The translations under genes and the position numbers were made by a program. A stretch of DNA of 64,000 nucleotides from Isoetes taiwanensis (taxonomy: Eukaryota; Streptophyta; Lycopodiopsida; Isoetales; Isoetaceae), in contig JAJEKV010000040.1 of assembly GCA_021234155.1 (NCBI GenBank), positions 11,241,072-11,305,071 of the forward strand. The letters run 5' to 3'. The notes beneath the pieces are model-generated. The model had not been told where the DNA came from, made no database searches, and was given only the letters and a program-made list of their open reading frames with translations. The first letter of the stretch is position 1. Each line of letters starts with the position of its first letter. Positions 25,001 to 37,174 of this stretch are shown here, piece by piece.

Positions 25001-25500
25001 AACTACAAATTCAATAAGTCAAGTGGTGCGGGTGTACTTACTCTAACTTTCATGCTGCTTGGCATTTGCTCCATTTGAATTTGGCTTGAAGGTTAATATC
25101 AATAAAGATAATAGATCCAATGGGTAATAGCACACTTTTGGATATATAATGCTTTATCGCCTCCTCAATAAAGCGTGATCTTCATGACCATCGTTAGGGT
25201 ATTATTTATATGCGTCATCTAGGTGGATTTATGGAAGTTGGGCCAAATGCATCTAACATGTATGGGCTATGGGTTCCTCAGCTTCCATGGTAATCCATAG
25301 GGCATTGTCATCATCTTCATCATCGTATTCCACTGTTCATCTTCATCATTGTACTCTTCATTTATCGTTGTGCCCATGTTTTGTACCATCTTGCTCAATG
25401 TATTCCTAATTACGCTATCATGACTTTTGATATGCGCCAATTCGATGCGGCTTGGATGTGGTCTTGTATCCACTTGCCTACCACCGCGCGTCAGTTAAGC
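22080..25500 (-). pseudogene. TNP2: CACTA transposase TNP2, unit A
   Basis: Minus-strand transposase gene of the CACTA element, matching the better preserved copy at 48,030-51,430. Recognisable parts are a CPNDCMxYYPDD-type Cys segment near 24,800-24,860, the stretch around 23,940-24,320 with PPKRLTMRD, and the acidic N-terminal part near 25,267-25,473. TNP2 binds and cuts the element ends. The gene is cut into many short frames. Because the breaks cluster at CG and CNG sites, real inactivation cannot be separated from sequencing error. Confidence 0.7.
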
Positions 25501-25716
25501 GAAATAGCATAGCATTGATTGATACATACATTGAGAGCAGGTGTTTGTTAAATTTTTAAGCATTTAATACTTGACAGAAATATAAATTTTATGTCATAAT
25601 CAAAGCATATATTGAAGATATAATACATTTATCTTCAATATTGTGCGATATCATTCCAAAAGAAGAAGAAGAAAGAATTAGAAGAAGAAGAAGAAAAAGT
25701 GTGCATTTGACAAAAA

Positions 25717-27071
25717 TTATATGAGTAATTTGAGTACATCATCAAAGAGGACCTGCGTTATTGGTCCTCTGGTATTTCATATTCAATGAACAATTCATCA
25801 CCAATACACAAAGTTTTTATAACAAAACCATGATATATCTCCCGTCAATTTTACGGCTAAAAATCTTCTTGGTCTTTGTTTGCCTCGACAAAGATTCACA
25901 ATTGGTAACCGAAGTTCACCGATAGAGCTATTAATAAGCGACAGGTTTCCATGCAGGCGAGGGCGACCATCAGCATATGTAGGAAACTGGCGTAGTCCAG
26001 CGGGCTTGGATATTGTTAGGTGCATTTGAATTTAGGCCATAGATGAGCATGCTTGATGCTTACTCAATTTATGCCAAATTATGCAGGGTTATATTGGGAC
26101 CATATGGCATTAAAGGGCGGTGGCATTACCATCTTTGACTTTCACGCTAAGTCATAATATATAATCGAGGCCGTACTTAGGGACCCGACTATTTTTAATC
26201 ATGTCTTTGCCTACCCCAATATATGAGAATTGCTCCCCATAAATAATTGGCTTGCCTCTGGGCCATGCATTGAATTTCTTCACGATACTTTATGTCACAG
26301 CCAAAGGGTTGGACCAAATGGACTGAGTGAAGGTGGAAGATTATTTTCTTAGGTATGATCTAGTACATTCCAATTTTTGATGAACATTGTCATTCCTCAA
26401 TCTTGGCAAGCGGCCATTTACACGGCGAGTTCTATCCGTAATGGGATACTCTTTGAGGGAAGTTGATGGCTTTCTTTTTGTAGGAGTTTTTCTATGAGCG
26501 CATTCATAGTATCGACATCATCTACTTTGTGACAACATAACCCCAAAGAATCTATATCGCCCGAGCTCACTTCATTCTCAATTTCTTCCTAACAAAATGC
26601 AAACAGAAACTAAGTTAAGTGGGTTTGGGTAGAGTAGTTGATTATGATTCATAAGATTAGGTGTATTATACCTGCGTTGGAATACCCCACATGTCGTCGA
26701 AACCTTTGGATTTGTCGGGCATTATTCACGTATTTCTCAACATGAGTGGGGGCAGTCTTTCTCATCAGTTTTATTTGTCCTTTGCGCATCGAACAATTTG
26801 CAATATAGCAAGCTCTGTCAGAGTACAACTGCAAAAAGTAACATCAAGATACTCAAGTTAACTAAATCATTCGAAACATGTTTTATGGGTACACATACAT
26901 GTGGCATTCATTTCATTTTTACACCACCGGCCTCTAGGAAGACTAGGTCCACTTGGAGTACAATTATGGACTATTTGTGGCAATTGTTGGGGTAACATTC
27001 TTCGCCATGTAACTTTCTCAAAGCTACACATCTCACTTCAACGTTTCGAAATTTCCTTGACGTTAGATCCA
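25717..27071 (-). pseudogene. SET-domain gene inside the CACTA block, unit A
   Basis: Second copy of the three-exon SET-domain gene described at 51,662-53,018. The C-terminal half of the domain is readable at 25,798-26,025 (HGNLSLINSS, then RRFLAVKL). The Cys-containing exon 2 is readable near 26,649-26,834 (KGQIKLMRK, HVEKY). The stop codon and its spacing to TNP2 match unit B. Several small indels interrupt the frame. Confidence 0.5.
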
Positions 27072-28320
27072 TGTTGTTTTCTAGTAAACAATAAAAGTAT
27101 TAATAAAAAACCATGTAATAATATAATAATTATAAATATCCATGTTTTTTTCATGATTTTATCAAATGTTTATTCTTAAGATTGATTCATACAACGTTTA
27201 TGATATTTAGAAAGCATTTTGATTGAGAGAGTCTGAACTTAGATACATCTAGTCCTCTCCATTTGGAAATGGAGTAGGCCGATTACCTTATATTCGCGCA
27301 ACCTTTCCAAATCTTTTGTAATCTATATGAAGATTGAAACTTACATTACGAGATTACTGCATAAACCCGATACATTTAAATTAGCTACTCCATTGGGGAT
27401 GGAGCAGGCCGGTACCTTGATCATGCATCCCTCAAGTTTTAACATACTTTCAAGATTCAATCTTCTATTTCCTATTAGCATTTAGAGGTGTTTTAGCTCT
27501 AACACAAAGATTAAAAGAGATCTTACGCCTTGAAGACCCGCGAGCAAAAAATCCGGAAACAAACGGTGAAAATAACAAGTAAATAACCCGAGCGCCGGGT
27601 TCCCGCCATATATGACGTCGTTTATGCGGCGATGCGGTAGTAACGTCGTTCCATGATACCGGCTGCGGCGTAGATCACATTTTAGGCTGCCATTCGACTG
27701 CTTGTGCGTCGATGCCCCCTCATATGCCACGTCGAGATGATCGGCGTCGTTTACTGACGTCAAATGATCACTCGCGTCGTTAAGCGACTAAGCGTGATTG
27801 TTTAACATAGCGAGAAAGCGACATACAATACAAATAACACAAATAAATAAAAAATCTTGATGTTCCCCATTCATAAAATAAGCTTATACAGCGACAACAC
27901 AAATAGATAAAAACTTATTGTTTCCATTCATAAAAAGCTTATACATTACTTATGTGTCCATCGAGGGCGTGGCGAGTTTGATGCAACCATTTGCATCATT
28001 ATACATTAATGTAAGTTTTCTCTTTGTTTTGGCTGGGTGAGCCACATTCTACCCGATCGTTCCGCATGGAGCGCCCGGGATATTAGTGCTGTCGAGCTCC
28101 TTTTCACTCATCTTTTGATGGTGAAGGGAGGGTTCTGGCCAGGGGCGGGGGTTCTTGGAGTTGTGCTTCCCTTGGAGGAGAGGATTGCTAGAAGGAACAA
28201 TAATTTTACCTTGAAGGTGGTCTTCCAGGCTGCCAGGACCATTATAACAGATAGGGAAGAACACTCAAAAAATAAGAATACTTGGCTGACTATGATGGAT
28301 CCACTTATAAGCATTGGATG
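27072..28320. other. CACTA 5' region, unit A
   Basis: Upstream side of the minus-strand transposon genes. It includes CG-rich CGTCGTT-type repeats at about 27,610-27,800. Near 28,050-28,130 a short minus-strand frame reads MSEKEL, shared with unit B near 53,940-54,062. I do not recognise it. Confidence 0.35.
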
Positions 28321-28347
28321 TAGGGTTAGGGTTAGGGTTAGGGTTTT
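28321..28347 (+). repeat. Short TTAGGG run (telo-box-like), unit A
   Basis: About four TTAGGG units followed by TTTTT. On the minus strand this is an AACCCTAACCC telo-box, a plant promoter element, and it lies upstream of the transposon genes. It is far too short to be a telomere. Confidence 0.6.
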
Positions 28348-28379
28348 TATTTGGCAAAAAAATTCCTGCAGTATTGTGG

Positions 28380-28710
28380 CGTCGTTTAAGCGTTGAAATT
28401 TGGCGATGTCTTTGGAAACGCTTGAGGCGGTGGCTGCTTTACCGAGCTACCATACCGCGAGCGGGCGTCGGCGTTGGCCTACTTGTCGTTCGCGGCAGCC
28501 TGTTGGCCCAGCGTCTTGTCACCTTGGTTTGCCGGCTAGGCAATTTGCCCATTTCCGCACATGGCCGGCCACGCGTGTGGCTGAAAACGTCGTTGAGCGG
28601 CGCGTCAGCGGCCGTTATGCGTCGTTGAGAACGGCGATAATGGTCGATCAGCGGCGGCGTTAGGCGTTCATCGGCGGCGCCTGCGTCGTTGGGCGTCCGG
28701 CGATCCTTAA
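28380..28710 (+). repeat. CACTA right subterminal repeats, unit A
   Basis: Dense GCG- and CGTCGTTGAGCGGCG-type repeats running up to the transposon end. Unit B has ACG at nearly every GCG seen here, while the CGT triplets on the same strand are unchanged. Confidence 0.7.
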
Positions 28711-28715
28711 TAGTG
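28711..28715 (+). mobile_element. CACTA right terminus (TAGTG), unit A
   Basis: TAGTG is the inverse of the CACTA end. It closes the subterminal repeat cluster, and the following base resumes the RNase H reading frame of the host retrotransposon. Confidence 0.6.
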
Positions 28716-30270
28716 CATTTTTACGCATTGTCCAGCGCTTACATCACTACCTTTTTAGGCTGATCAAATCAGAGTTCTTTGTGGATCACCCAAAGCACTC
28801 CCTTTATTTGATCAACAAGTCCGCATACAGACGCGTGCTTTCGTTGGGTCCTTCTTCTCAGAATTTGCTCCTTTTGAAATTGTTCATAAAGCGGGGGCCA
28901 AGTCTCATGTCGTCCCGGATTATCTTTCCGCATCCACGAGATGATCCCTCAGCTTTGGAGTCTCGGATGCCTTTCACGATGCTCGGCTCTTTTAGTCACG
29001 GCAACACCACATTGGTTCCATGATTTTTCAGCTGATTACCTCCTCCCGCGGTGCTCTTCCACTGAAGATGAGGCGCTCTCTCACCTTAGCGAAAATCCGT
29101 CGCCATCAATTTTCTCAGGAAGATTAAGTGACACACCATAGTTCTTGGGACATCTCTAAAGAATGGGAGGACTACCATCAGCCGGTGTGTGTTCTACCTC
29201 ACTGAAGTTCAGGACATTGTTAGAAGGAAGCTCATCAAGGGCTGGTGGTGGTCATTTCATGGCTTCCCACGACGCTTAAAATCCTTCTTACTTGGGGTAT
29301 TATTATTTTGCGCTCTTCAAAGATGCTCCGCCCACGCACGCCCTTGCGTGCGCTTACCGGCGAGGTAGGGCGGCCCGGCAGCCAGCGCTCTTCCCGCGCC
29401 AGCGCGGTTGCCGCCGCTTCCCGCCGGCAAATGGGAATGGATTTTGTGGGACCCATCGATCACCTCTGCGGCACACCCGTGCCGCTACGATACAGTTCTC
29501 GCGACTCGCTACCAAATGGAAGGAAGCTTGCGCACTTCCGGACAACAACTGCGCGTAAGCCGCGGCCCGGGGATTATCTATCAGCAAATCACATCCAGCG
29601 ATTAATTTTACGGGTAGTGGGTGTCGGGGTGTTCACTTTATCAATCATACCATCAAGGAAGTGGCGGATTATCTCACGATACATCATCACAAAACACACC
29701 TTACTATCCTCCGAGGCAATGGGTTGTGAAAGCACCAACAAAACTTCGGTCACCATTCTCAAAGAAAGAATTTGTGGCGCTTCAGCCTGTGATTGTGAGA
29801 CAAAACTTCCTCTTGTTCTTTGGGCCTACAATACTTGTTTCAAGATTGCTACGGGTCACACTCCTTTTTTAAATTGGTTTTATGGTCAAGGGAAGCTCTC
29901 ATGCCATTTGAATACATCCTTCCAACACTCCCGTTTTTCAATTAGCTCTTGCTCACTTAACCATTTGCTCTTTCAAAGCGGGTCTATCAATTAGAAACGA
30001 TTGGATGAACCGAAGGATGTATAAACCGTCTATTTATTTAAGCGGACCTTGATTGCAAAAAATCTTTATGACAAGCGTTTGAAGACAAAGCTTATTTATT
30101 CAAAGAAGGAGATTTGGTTCTTCTTTGTAGTTCAATTTTACAAAATTTTCGGGTAAGCTCAGAGTTTAAGGTTGAAGCGGCGCCATCATATTGTTCAAGA
30201 GTAGTTTAGACCAAATTGTCTTCCAACTAAATTTGAGTTAGATGGCACTCCATTACCTACATTGGTTAAT
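28716..30270 (+). pseudogene. pol: Ty3/gypsy RNase H-integrase (3' part of pol), unit A
   Basis: The RNase H end is recognised by FFVDH-like and LINKSAYR-type sequence near 28,765-28,830. The integrase core follows, with GMDFVGPID at about 29,430-29,460, a DNTA-like segment, and a degraded end matching unit B to about 30,270. These enzymes would degrade the RNA template and insert the cDNA. The frame is broken many times, more than in unit B, and upstream gag, protease and reverse transcriptase are absent. No chromodomain is seen. Confidence 0.75.
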
Positions 30271-31349
30271 GGTTTTGAAATTACTCAAAGCATTTCATCA
30301 CACAGAAAGTGAACATCAACACAGGCAGTTCAAGAATCAAACACCACTGAGAGAAGTGACTAGAAGTGATTTGGAATTATATTACTAATTGGAGATTTTT
30401 ACAAAATGTGGTGCTGATAGCCCCTATTTCCTTCACAGGCAGCGCCCTATATACAAATCACAGACTCGAGCCTATCTACTAAGTCCTAAGAGGAAAAACC
30501 GCCTCTCAGGGTTGAACCCCAGGGTAATCGCGGAGGAGATGGTAGAGGTTACGCTTTCGAGGGTCCCGGTAGTGCGGGAACCACTCCATCCGGGTTGGTG
30601 GGAGAGATGGGGATGTTAAAATTGCATCCGGCACACCCGGCAATCCATCACGAATGCCCACGCGGTTGTGGCGGCGCCCGGCGAGGATCGAACAATTCAT
30701 CTTACAAGTGATCCCTCGGCCGGTTGGTGGGCATAGATGGAGTTTTAGATTCGAGCCGTGGCAGTAGTACTTTCAGTAGCCATGAGGATAATAGCAGCTA
30801 CTCGGTTACGTCTTATATAGCCAGCAGGAAGCTGAGTAGTCGGCGTGGACCAATGATTTTGCTTGCGTGTTTGCAATGCAAGGCTCCTTCTGGCAGGAAT
30901 ACTTTTCTCCGTAGCATATTTAGCGAGGTACCTTCGATACATTCAGCTTTGGCGATATCCGCCGGAGTTCTTAGGCATTCAATGCCCTTCCTTCTTTTCA
31001 TGAGTGGGTATATGTGTCCTTTGGCCCACTTGTACGTGCTATACCTGCCTGCCTCTTTCTTCACATCCCATCATTCTCTCATTTAATCTCCATAGTTCAT
31101 TGCTTCTCCCTTATATGTTTTTAGGGGACTTGTAAATTTTTGCCTCTCAACTGCGCCTCCCGCCGAAAAAAGTAACTTTAGGCGCACGGCACCATCAGCG
31201 GTTTTGCGGCAAAGCGCCTATGTGAGGGCCTTAAGCCCACCCTTGCTTGGCGCCCTAAAACCTTTACCGTTCCTCTGGCCGTCCTCCGCGCCAGCGCACA
31301 GGTCCTCCGCCTTTGAATCACTCTTTAATTTTTTGCACAATGCGTTACC
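30271..31349. promoter_or_regulatory. Integrase-to-ORF spacer with TATA boxes, unit A
   Basis: About 1.1 kb without a convincing gene. CTTATATAGCC at 30,812-30,822 is a good TATA box, and another TATATAC lies near 30,449. Both are conserved in unit B, about 500 and 850 bp before the accessory ORF. An internal promoter for that ORF is possible; this is inference. Confidence 0.4.
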
Positions 31350-32870
31350 ATGGCTGCACAAAGTTTTCCCACTCTTCAAGCTACGCTCCCAAAGATCCGG
31401 CTCTTTTTGCATCGTATCCTTCTTGGCGCCCACTTTAGTGAAGCACCTTGTTGGCTCGGTAAAGTAAGCGAGCGACAGAGCTTCTGAGAATTCTCTCAAA
31501 TGAAACTTCCAACTCCAAATCCTGCCCGATTGCGGCGGTTCGCCATAATATTATTTGCCCCGCATGAGTTACACCCACGTGGTCGATGGCACCACTATTT
31601 CATTGACTCAACATTTGATTTCTGAGGTATTTCCTTATTCCCTTGCACACTCCTTGTGTATCATGAATTACGCTATCGGGATCTTGATGTCACCAAGTTT
31701 GGTGCACACCTTATCATGCCAATGTCCATCGTCTAACCAATATCGACAAGCTTCACGAGACCTTTGTTAAATTTACGTGGCGAAAATTCCTTGGGTATTC
31801 TATCAAGAACACCCATATCAATAAACCTTTCTATAACTTTGGTCCTTCTTTGCTACACACTCCAAACACCACATAGATTGGCCCCAAATGATGTTCTATC
31901 GTCTTCTCCAAGAAATGGACCGCCTTGGTACCACTTCCATTTACGAAGTTTACGTGGGAGGGCACTTTCAAGCCCTCATCGTCATTACTTCCCTCCCACA
32001 CCACCAAATTCTCATACTTCCACTCAGCGCTCCCTTCCACTCAATCACCAAGTTGGCACATCACGGCCCGTCTTCTCACAGTCATGACCACGGTCACACT
32101 CATGTCCTTTGTCTCTTCCCTCGGCTACACCATCCACTTCACACCATTTTTCCCGGACCTCCCAAACCGGGCAACAGACCAATTCCACCACCACAACACC
32201 CTAAATGGGTTGTTGTATCGATTGTCGAGGAAGCTCAAAGGCTTCTTTGCTCTTAAGTTAAGAATGCCAAGGCGCTCTTATGGCCCGGGGTTCACCGGGC
32301 ACTTTCGAGGCCTCGTCGCGGTACACCAAGACCTTCAAAGGCACCCAAGCGCCCAAGTTGCAACTTTGGAGAGCCACACTTCAAGACAAGCATGAAGCTC
32401 TCTTACAGGCTCATGCGGATCTCAAGTACACAAGCTCAAGTCAGCCAACTTCTGAGATCAGCGGGCTCGGCTCGGTCGAAATTCAGACTTTATTGGAGCA
32501 CAATAAGTCCAAAGCAGCTCTCACGAGTACTAAGGGCGAAGATATTGCTAAACTCAATGCCTTGTACTGGGCGTGTGAAAATTTCAGCACTCAAGTTCAA
32601 AATCTTTTCAGCCGGGGCGCTCAAAGTCGCCTCCTTGGCGGCTCGGCTTTCTACAGAACCTCTCGGCTCACCTCTCTTCAAGATCAGCTTACGGAGGTGC
32701 GAAGCAGAAGATCCTCGATGGCCGGAGATTGCCGTGCCCGTCTCAATACACCGGAAATCTTCCTCCCGGGTCCACACTTCGAGAAGCGGGTGCGTGACCG
32801 ATCCGCTTTGCTACTCGAAAAAGACAATCGGATGGTGATCTTGAACAGCAGTACTGCGACAAGCTATTGA
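31350..32870 (+). pseudogene. Coiled-coil accessory ORF, unit A
   Basis: Counterpart of the accessory ORF at 57,236-58,835. The start context ACCATGG is preserved at 31,348-31,354. The N-terminal region (TTISLTQHLISEVF) and the coiled-coil region (HEALLQAHADLK, DIAKLNALY) are readable but lie in different frames, so several indels separate them from an intact ORF. Confidence 0.6.
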
Positions 32871-32899
32871 TCTGCTGATGAGGCTCAAGGAAAACTTGG

Positions 32900-34255
32900 C
32901 CCCGGACCGCCATTCTTCATCGAATACTGTTGACTTCGGTCCCCTCACGCTATCACGATTATGTGGTTTGCTCGGCGCCACCTCTTCCTTCGAGTGGCAT
33001 CGGCCGAGATGGACACAATGGATATCCTTTGGCGATCTTTGATTTTCTTGGTTGGCGAACTCTCCATTGAAGACAAAGGGTTATCTTTGTGCCTTGTGGT
33101 CTTTGATCTCATACCTTTGTGCCCGATCGGACTTTATCACCTTCCAGTGGTTCGACCCATGGCTTACATCTTTCATGATTTCTATCACGGGTGATACGGG
33201 GAACACTTTGGAAATGGGCCACGCCCGGCTTTTCGGGGTGACCCCTTGTGCAATGGGTGCCGGGATAACAATCCATATCTTGCGGATCTGCTCGGACCCA
33301 AACTCTTCATCGAGGGTACATGCACGAGCTTGCCAATCATTTATCTCTCGGCTTGGCGAGGCTTTTGCAACTTTCATCGAGGGAAGTATCTAGGACATCG
33401 AGGATCTTCCCTATGCCCAAATTTATATCGGCATCGCGAGGTTACAATGGATTTTACGCTCTCTTGGATAGCAAAAGGCGGTCCCCACGGGATGGGATAG
33501 CCCTCTGTCAACTCGACTCTCTGCTTCTCTTTGGGATCGTTGGTGTCGGGCACTTGATCCGGATCTTGTCGGTCAATTGAGGGCGCTTTCGGCCGCATAC
33601 AGGCATGGTTCCTTCTCCCTATGCTTTCCAGGTGTACCTCCGCCCGGGAGTTCGACTTGATTGGCGCCTTCCTTTTTGGACCAAGGTCATGGATGGTCAT
33701 GCGGTGGACACCACCTCGGATCTCGGCCGGATCTCGGTGGGATCCACGTTTTTGTTCGCCGCTCACATTGGGAAGAAGGTGCTACTCACGGACAACACCA
33801 CCAATTGGATCTACATTGCTAATGGCGTGGTTGGCAGCGGCCGGATGCGCTACATGGTCTCAACACCTTCTTGCAAAAGCGCCTCCACCTCACGATCCTT
33901 ACGTCCATCTTCAAGCGGGGATTTTCGCTGCCCTCAAATGCATTTTCTTTGAGCTCCTTAAATCGGCGTCCCATTTTTCACTTTGCAATCCGAATGCGGC
34001 GTCGGTGCCTTTGGCCTTGGACTGTCTCCTCATGGAATGTCGGTACATTTCTTGAGCGCCCGCTGCGCCGAAGACATGATGCGGCTCGTTTTCTTATTGA
34101 TGCTGATCACGCCCTTGGCCAAAACACACCTCAAGCTCTTCAATCCGCCAAGATCTCATCAGCCGATTACCATAATGGTGCCCGTCCTCACTCCGTGAGG
34201 ATCCTTTCCCCGATGGCTTCCGCCCTCTGGCGCTTCCTCCTTTTCTTCACTCGGT
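32900..34255 (+). pseudogene. Second 3' ORF-like region, unit A
   Basis: Coding-like sequence between the coiled-coil ORF and the polypurine tract, broken into frames of about 60-145 codons. Segments conserved with unit B include WRLPFWTKVMDGHA and DNTTNWIYIAN. I do not recognise the product. See 58,860-60,190. Confidence 0.4.
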
Positions 34256-34261
34256 AGCCGT

Positions 34262-34273
34262 TTGGTGGGGAAG
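34262..34273 (+). promoter_or_regulatory. Polypurine tract, unit A / LTR B boundary
   Basis: TTGGTGGGGAAG directly before the LTR start TGTTAG. A G-rich purine run at this place primes plus-strand DNA synthesis in LTR retrotransposons. Confidence 0.6.
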
Positions 34274-35220
34274 TGTTAGTCTGTGCCTCACAGTGCGGGG
34301 ACTATTCATCATCGTCGGACGAGGGTCAAGCTCAAAGATCCTCGGTCACCACGGGTCGGACATCCAAGCCTCATGAAGACTAGCGGCAGAGCCCGCTTGA
34401 TCAAAGCCTTTGTTTGTCAACAAAGGCGCCCGCTTCGGACAAGTGGCGGCCCGTCCACTTGCCAGCGTCGGCGTCGGCGTGATTTTAGGCACTTCAGAGG
34501 CGCCAACATTCTGCAAATCAGGCCTCCTTCGAGTCGGCACGAGATCGATTTAGAGTGTCTATATTGGGCCCAAAGGCCATTGTACTATATATATGAGTAG
34601 AGTTAGCTCATAAGTTTTTAGATGAGTTTTGAGTCTTGTCTCTCTTGATCTCCTCTCTATTTAGAGCTCATGTATGTTCATCATTGATATCAAGGAAGCT
34701 TATCATTTTCCTCTCATTTGTTCTCTTTTGTTCTGTTTTCTTCTTCTTGTTTTTCTCTTGCAAATCCAGCGTGACATAGTCCCCGGTTCTCTGTTAGATC
34801 AAGGGTCCTCCACGGAGGAGCTGTCTTCTGAGGAGTTCGAACAGACCCCAAACAATTATCTTAATGTTTGTTTTGCGGAGTTAGGACAATGGTGGTTGGC
34901 CAAAAAGCTTGCCAATGGGGTTCACTTTCTCGATCCTTAGGCTGCTTAGTAATGTATAGTTCTTTTGCAATCAAATGTTTATTCAAGTATTTGATGTAAC
35001 CATTGATTCAATATAGCTATCACCATTTATGTTATGTATTGGTTAGTGGTGTTGCCGGTAAGGTAAGTTTAGATCACATTGGCAATTATTACGTGCATCA
35101 TTGAGGAGCATCGACTCGCACTCATAAACTACACCATTGAAGTGAAATTGTCACGGAAGGTTGTGCGAACCCCCTTCAATTTGCTGGCTAATTGTGGTGT
35201 GTAGGGATGAGATTTGATCA
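34274..35220 (+). repeat. Complete LTR, unit B
   Basis: About 947 bp, starting TGTTAG after the polypurine tract and ending TGATCA before the primer site. The promoter region has a GGGCCC motif and TATATATA (about 34,587-34,594). The downstream half is nearly the same as the LTR of unit C. It serves both as right LTR of unit A and left LTR of unit B, as expected after recombination between LTRs. Confidence 0.85.
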
Positions 35221-35223
35221 ATT

Positions 35224-35235
35224 TGGTATCGGATC
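35224..35235 (+). promoter_or_regulatory. Primer-binding site, unit B
   Basis: TGGTATCGGATC. Units A and C read TGGTATCAGATC here. The single difference falls at a CAG (CNG) site, the context where the copies most often disagree. Confidence 0.7.
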
Positions 35236-35452
35236 TAAATTAAGCGACTTGTAGGGCACATCCGGATATAATAAAAATCATGTTTTGGCCTTGGGATCAC
35301 AGATTTATAGACATTTCTTCCTTATGTTCACCATTTATGGGGCACCCACCTTAGCTCTGTTTCCAAAGGAGGCCTTTAATCTAGGCTCGATCTAGGGTGT
35401 TTGATAAAAGTCTAGAATGGTCCATTCCTTATCCTTACGCTAAAAGATTGTT

Positions 35453-35695
35453 TTGCGGAGAAGATCTAAAAGGTACAAATCACTTCTAGCCAAATATTTG
35501 AGTGGATTGTGCGGGAGAAGCAGCTTGCAACCAAGTGTGTTTCCCCCTGATGTTATTGAGCCACATGTCTTGTATGGCGTCTATAAAGGTTTTGGGCAAC
35601 CCATACAAGAAACTCACCTCCTTATCGTGACTGTGAAAGCCCCTGAGCACTCCCAATTCGTGGCTCAAATGTTGTATGGCTTCAATTGGCGATAA
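35453..35695 (+). CDS. Short hypothetical ORF in the leader, unit B
   Basis: An 80-codon open frame ending ...SQFVAQMLYGFNWR. The same C-terminal part is present in unit C (about 61,510-61,654), and the nucleotide sequence is shared by unit A. It sits where gag should begin but has no gag motif. It may be non-coding leader RNA that happens to be open. Confidence 0.2.
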   Translation: MRRRSKRYKSLLAKYLSGLCGRSSLQPSVFPPDVIEPHVLYGVYKGFGQPIQETHLLIVTVKAPEHSQFVAQMLYGFNWR

Positions 35696-36075
35696 AATTC
35701 TTGCTCGATTGCCAGAGCTCAATTCAATTCTCCCTCTGTCGCTATGGCTTCGAACACATTATATTCCAAATGGAGCTCTATAGCACTAGGCATCAATATC
35801 TGGCATTAGAGAATATGGGAACTATGTTTTATCAGCAGTTACCAAGAGAGTGTGTGCCCTTATGAGGAAGAAGAATGTGATGTTCCTACATCACATACGA
35901 TGGCACGCCGCACATGTCATAACGGCCACACCTTTGAAAGGACCGCCATCTGACTCGAACCTGGGATGATCAGGTAGGCGGGAGTGTTCATTTTGTCCCC
36001 ATCCCCCCTCTAAGGTAACTATAACAACATATTTGTTTGTTCTTCTCTTTATTGGCCTTTACCCATTTTTCTTGC
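35696..36075. other. Leader continuation, unit B; no gene seen
   Basis: Almost identical to 61,655-62,034 in unit C. No gag domain or other recognised feature. Confidence 0.4.
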
Positions 36076-36490
36076 AATAATCTTCTCAAACCTCAGTCTA
36101 ACATTGACCATTGGATCTCATATACATTTACTACATGTCATTAGTTCCTTTACTTGACCAATTTTGCTTGCATGCATTTTGTTTACCACCTTGGCATATT
36201 TTGAGCCTAGGTGGCATGTTTGAAACCACCTTGCATGTTTGAGACACCTTAGCATGTTGGAGCCTAAGTGGCATTTTGGAGCCTAAGTGGCAATAATCTT
36301 CTCAAACCTTAGTCTAACATTGACCCATATGCATTTACTACATGCCATTAGTTCCTTTACTTGACCAATTTTGCTTGCATGCATTTTCTTTACCACCTTG
36401 GCATATTTGAGCCTAGGTGGCATGTCTGAAACCACCTTGGTATGTTTGAGCCACCTTGGCATGTTTGAGACACCTTTTGTCATTTTTTTT
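36076..36490 (+). repeat. Two-copy tandem duplication (216 bp), unit B
   Basis: Copies begin at 36,076 and 36,292. Both hold 'TTGACCAATTTTGCTTGCAT' and the alternating CCACCTTGGCATG / GCCTAGGTGGCATG motifs. Unit C has the same duplication with a 214-bp period. Confidence 0.85.
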
Positions 36491-36931
36491 TTTGCCATAC
36501 TTTCTTGAATCACGGTCTAGAACTACATCAACAAATATGTATCTATTATTTCCTCGATATCTTTCACATTAGATGTTTGTTGTTCTCATACTTAAATTAA
36601 GCCTACCTCTTTTCGTTTATGCATAACCTCCATCTTTAAGATAAATTTGCTTTGCATTATACTCAAACAAATCAGATGTCGGGCCCAATAGAAACAAAGA
36701 GCAAAAGCAAGAGCTGATTTAAAACAATGGTTCCATGCCAATCGCCAAATAAAAAGCAAAAAGTAATACTTGATTTAGTCCTTAGAACTAAATCTTGCCC
36801 TAATATTTTACATCCTAACCTCTTGGGGCCTTTAAAAGCTCCGGTGCTTTCAGTTCAAGCTCGATTAAAGGGAGCTTTTGGTTTTGATATTTTGATGGAA
36901 AATCTAAGAGTTTGATATTTTTAATGGAAAA
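36491..36931. other. Non-coding stretch, unit B
   Basis: AT-rich, conserved in the three units. Unit C carries about 80 extra bases here (near 62,745-62,870). Nothing else seen. Confidence 0.4.
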
Positions 36932-37174
36932 TCCAAGAGGAAGCAGTGATAGCTTTGAAAGATCCATTTGATATTACGCCACATGTTCATGCAGCGTAAA
37001 AAAGAAGATGCGGGCACAACTTTGCCATATGCAAGTATTGTTAGTTTGGCTAACGAATTAATAGTGCAAATGGATGCTATACAATCAATTCAACCTATTG
37101 ATATTGCAATTTTACTGATATTGCATTTTTCTAAAGAATGCATGACACCCATTTCTTGGCAAATGATGTTATAA
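36932..37174 (+). pseudogene. Conserved short coding-like fragment, unit B
   Basis: Reads as EEAVIALKDPFD... and, after a frame change at an A-rich run, ...YASIVSLANELIVQMDAIQ...ISWQMML followed by TAA at 37,172-37,174. The downstream 150 bases are identical in unit C. The composition looks like the C-terminal end of a real protein, but I do not recognise it. It may be a gag remnant or a captured exon. No zinc knuckle or protease motif is present. Confidence 0.35.

Noticed and set aside
28321-28347. Telomere or interstitial telomere scar
   Set aside because: Only about four units, located at the same place in both transposon copies, so it belongs to the element.
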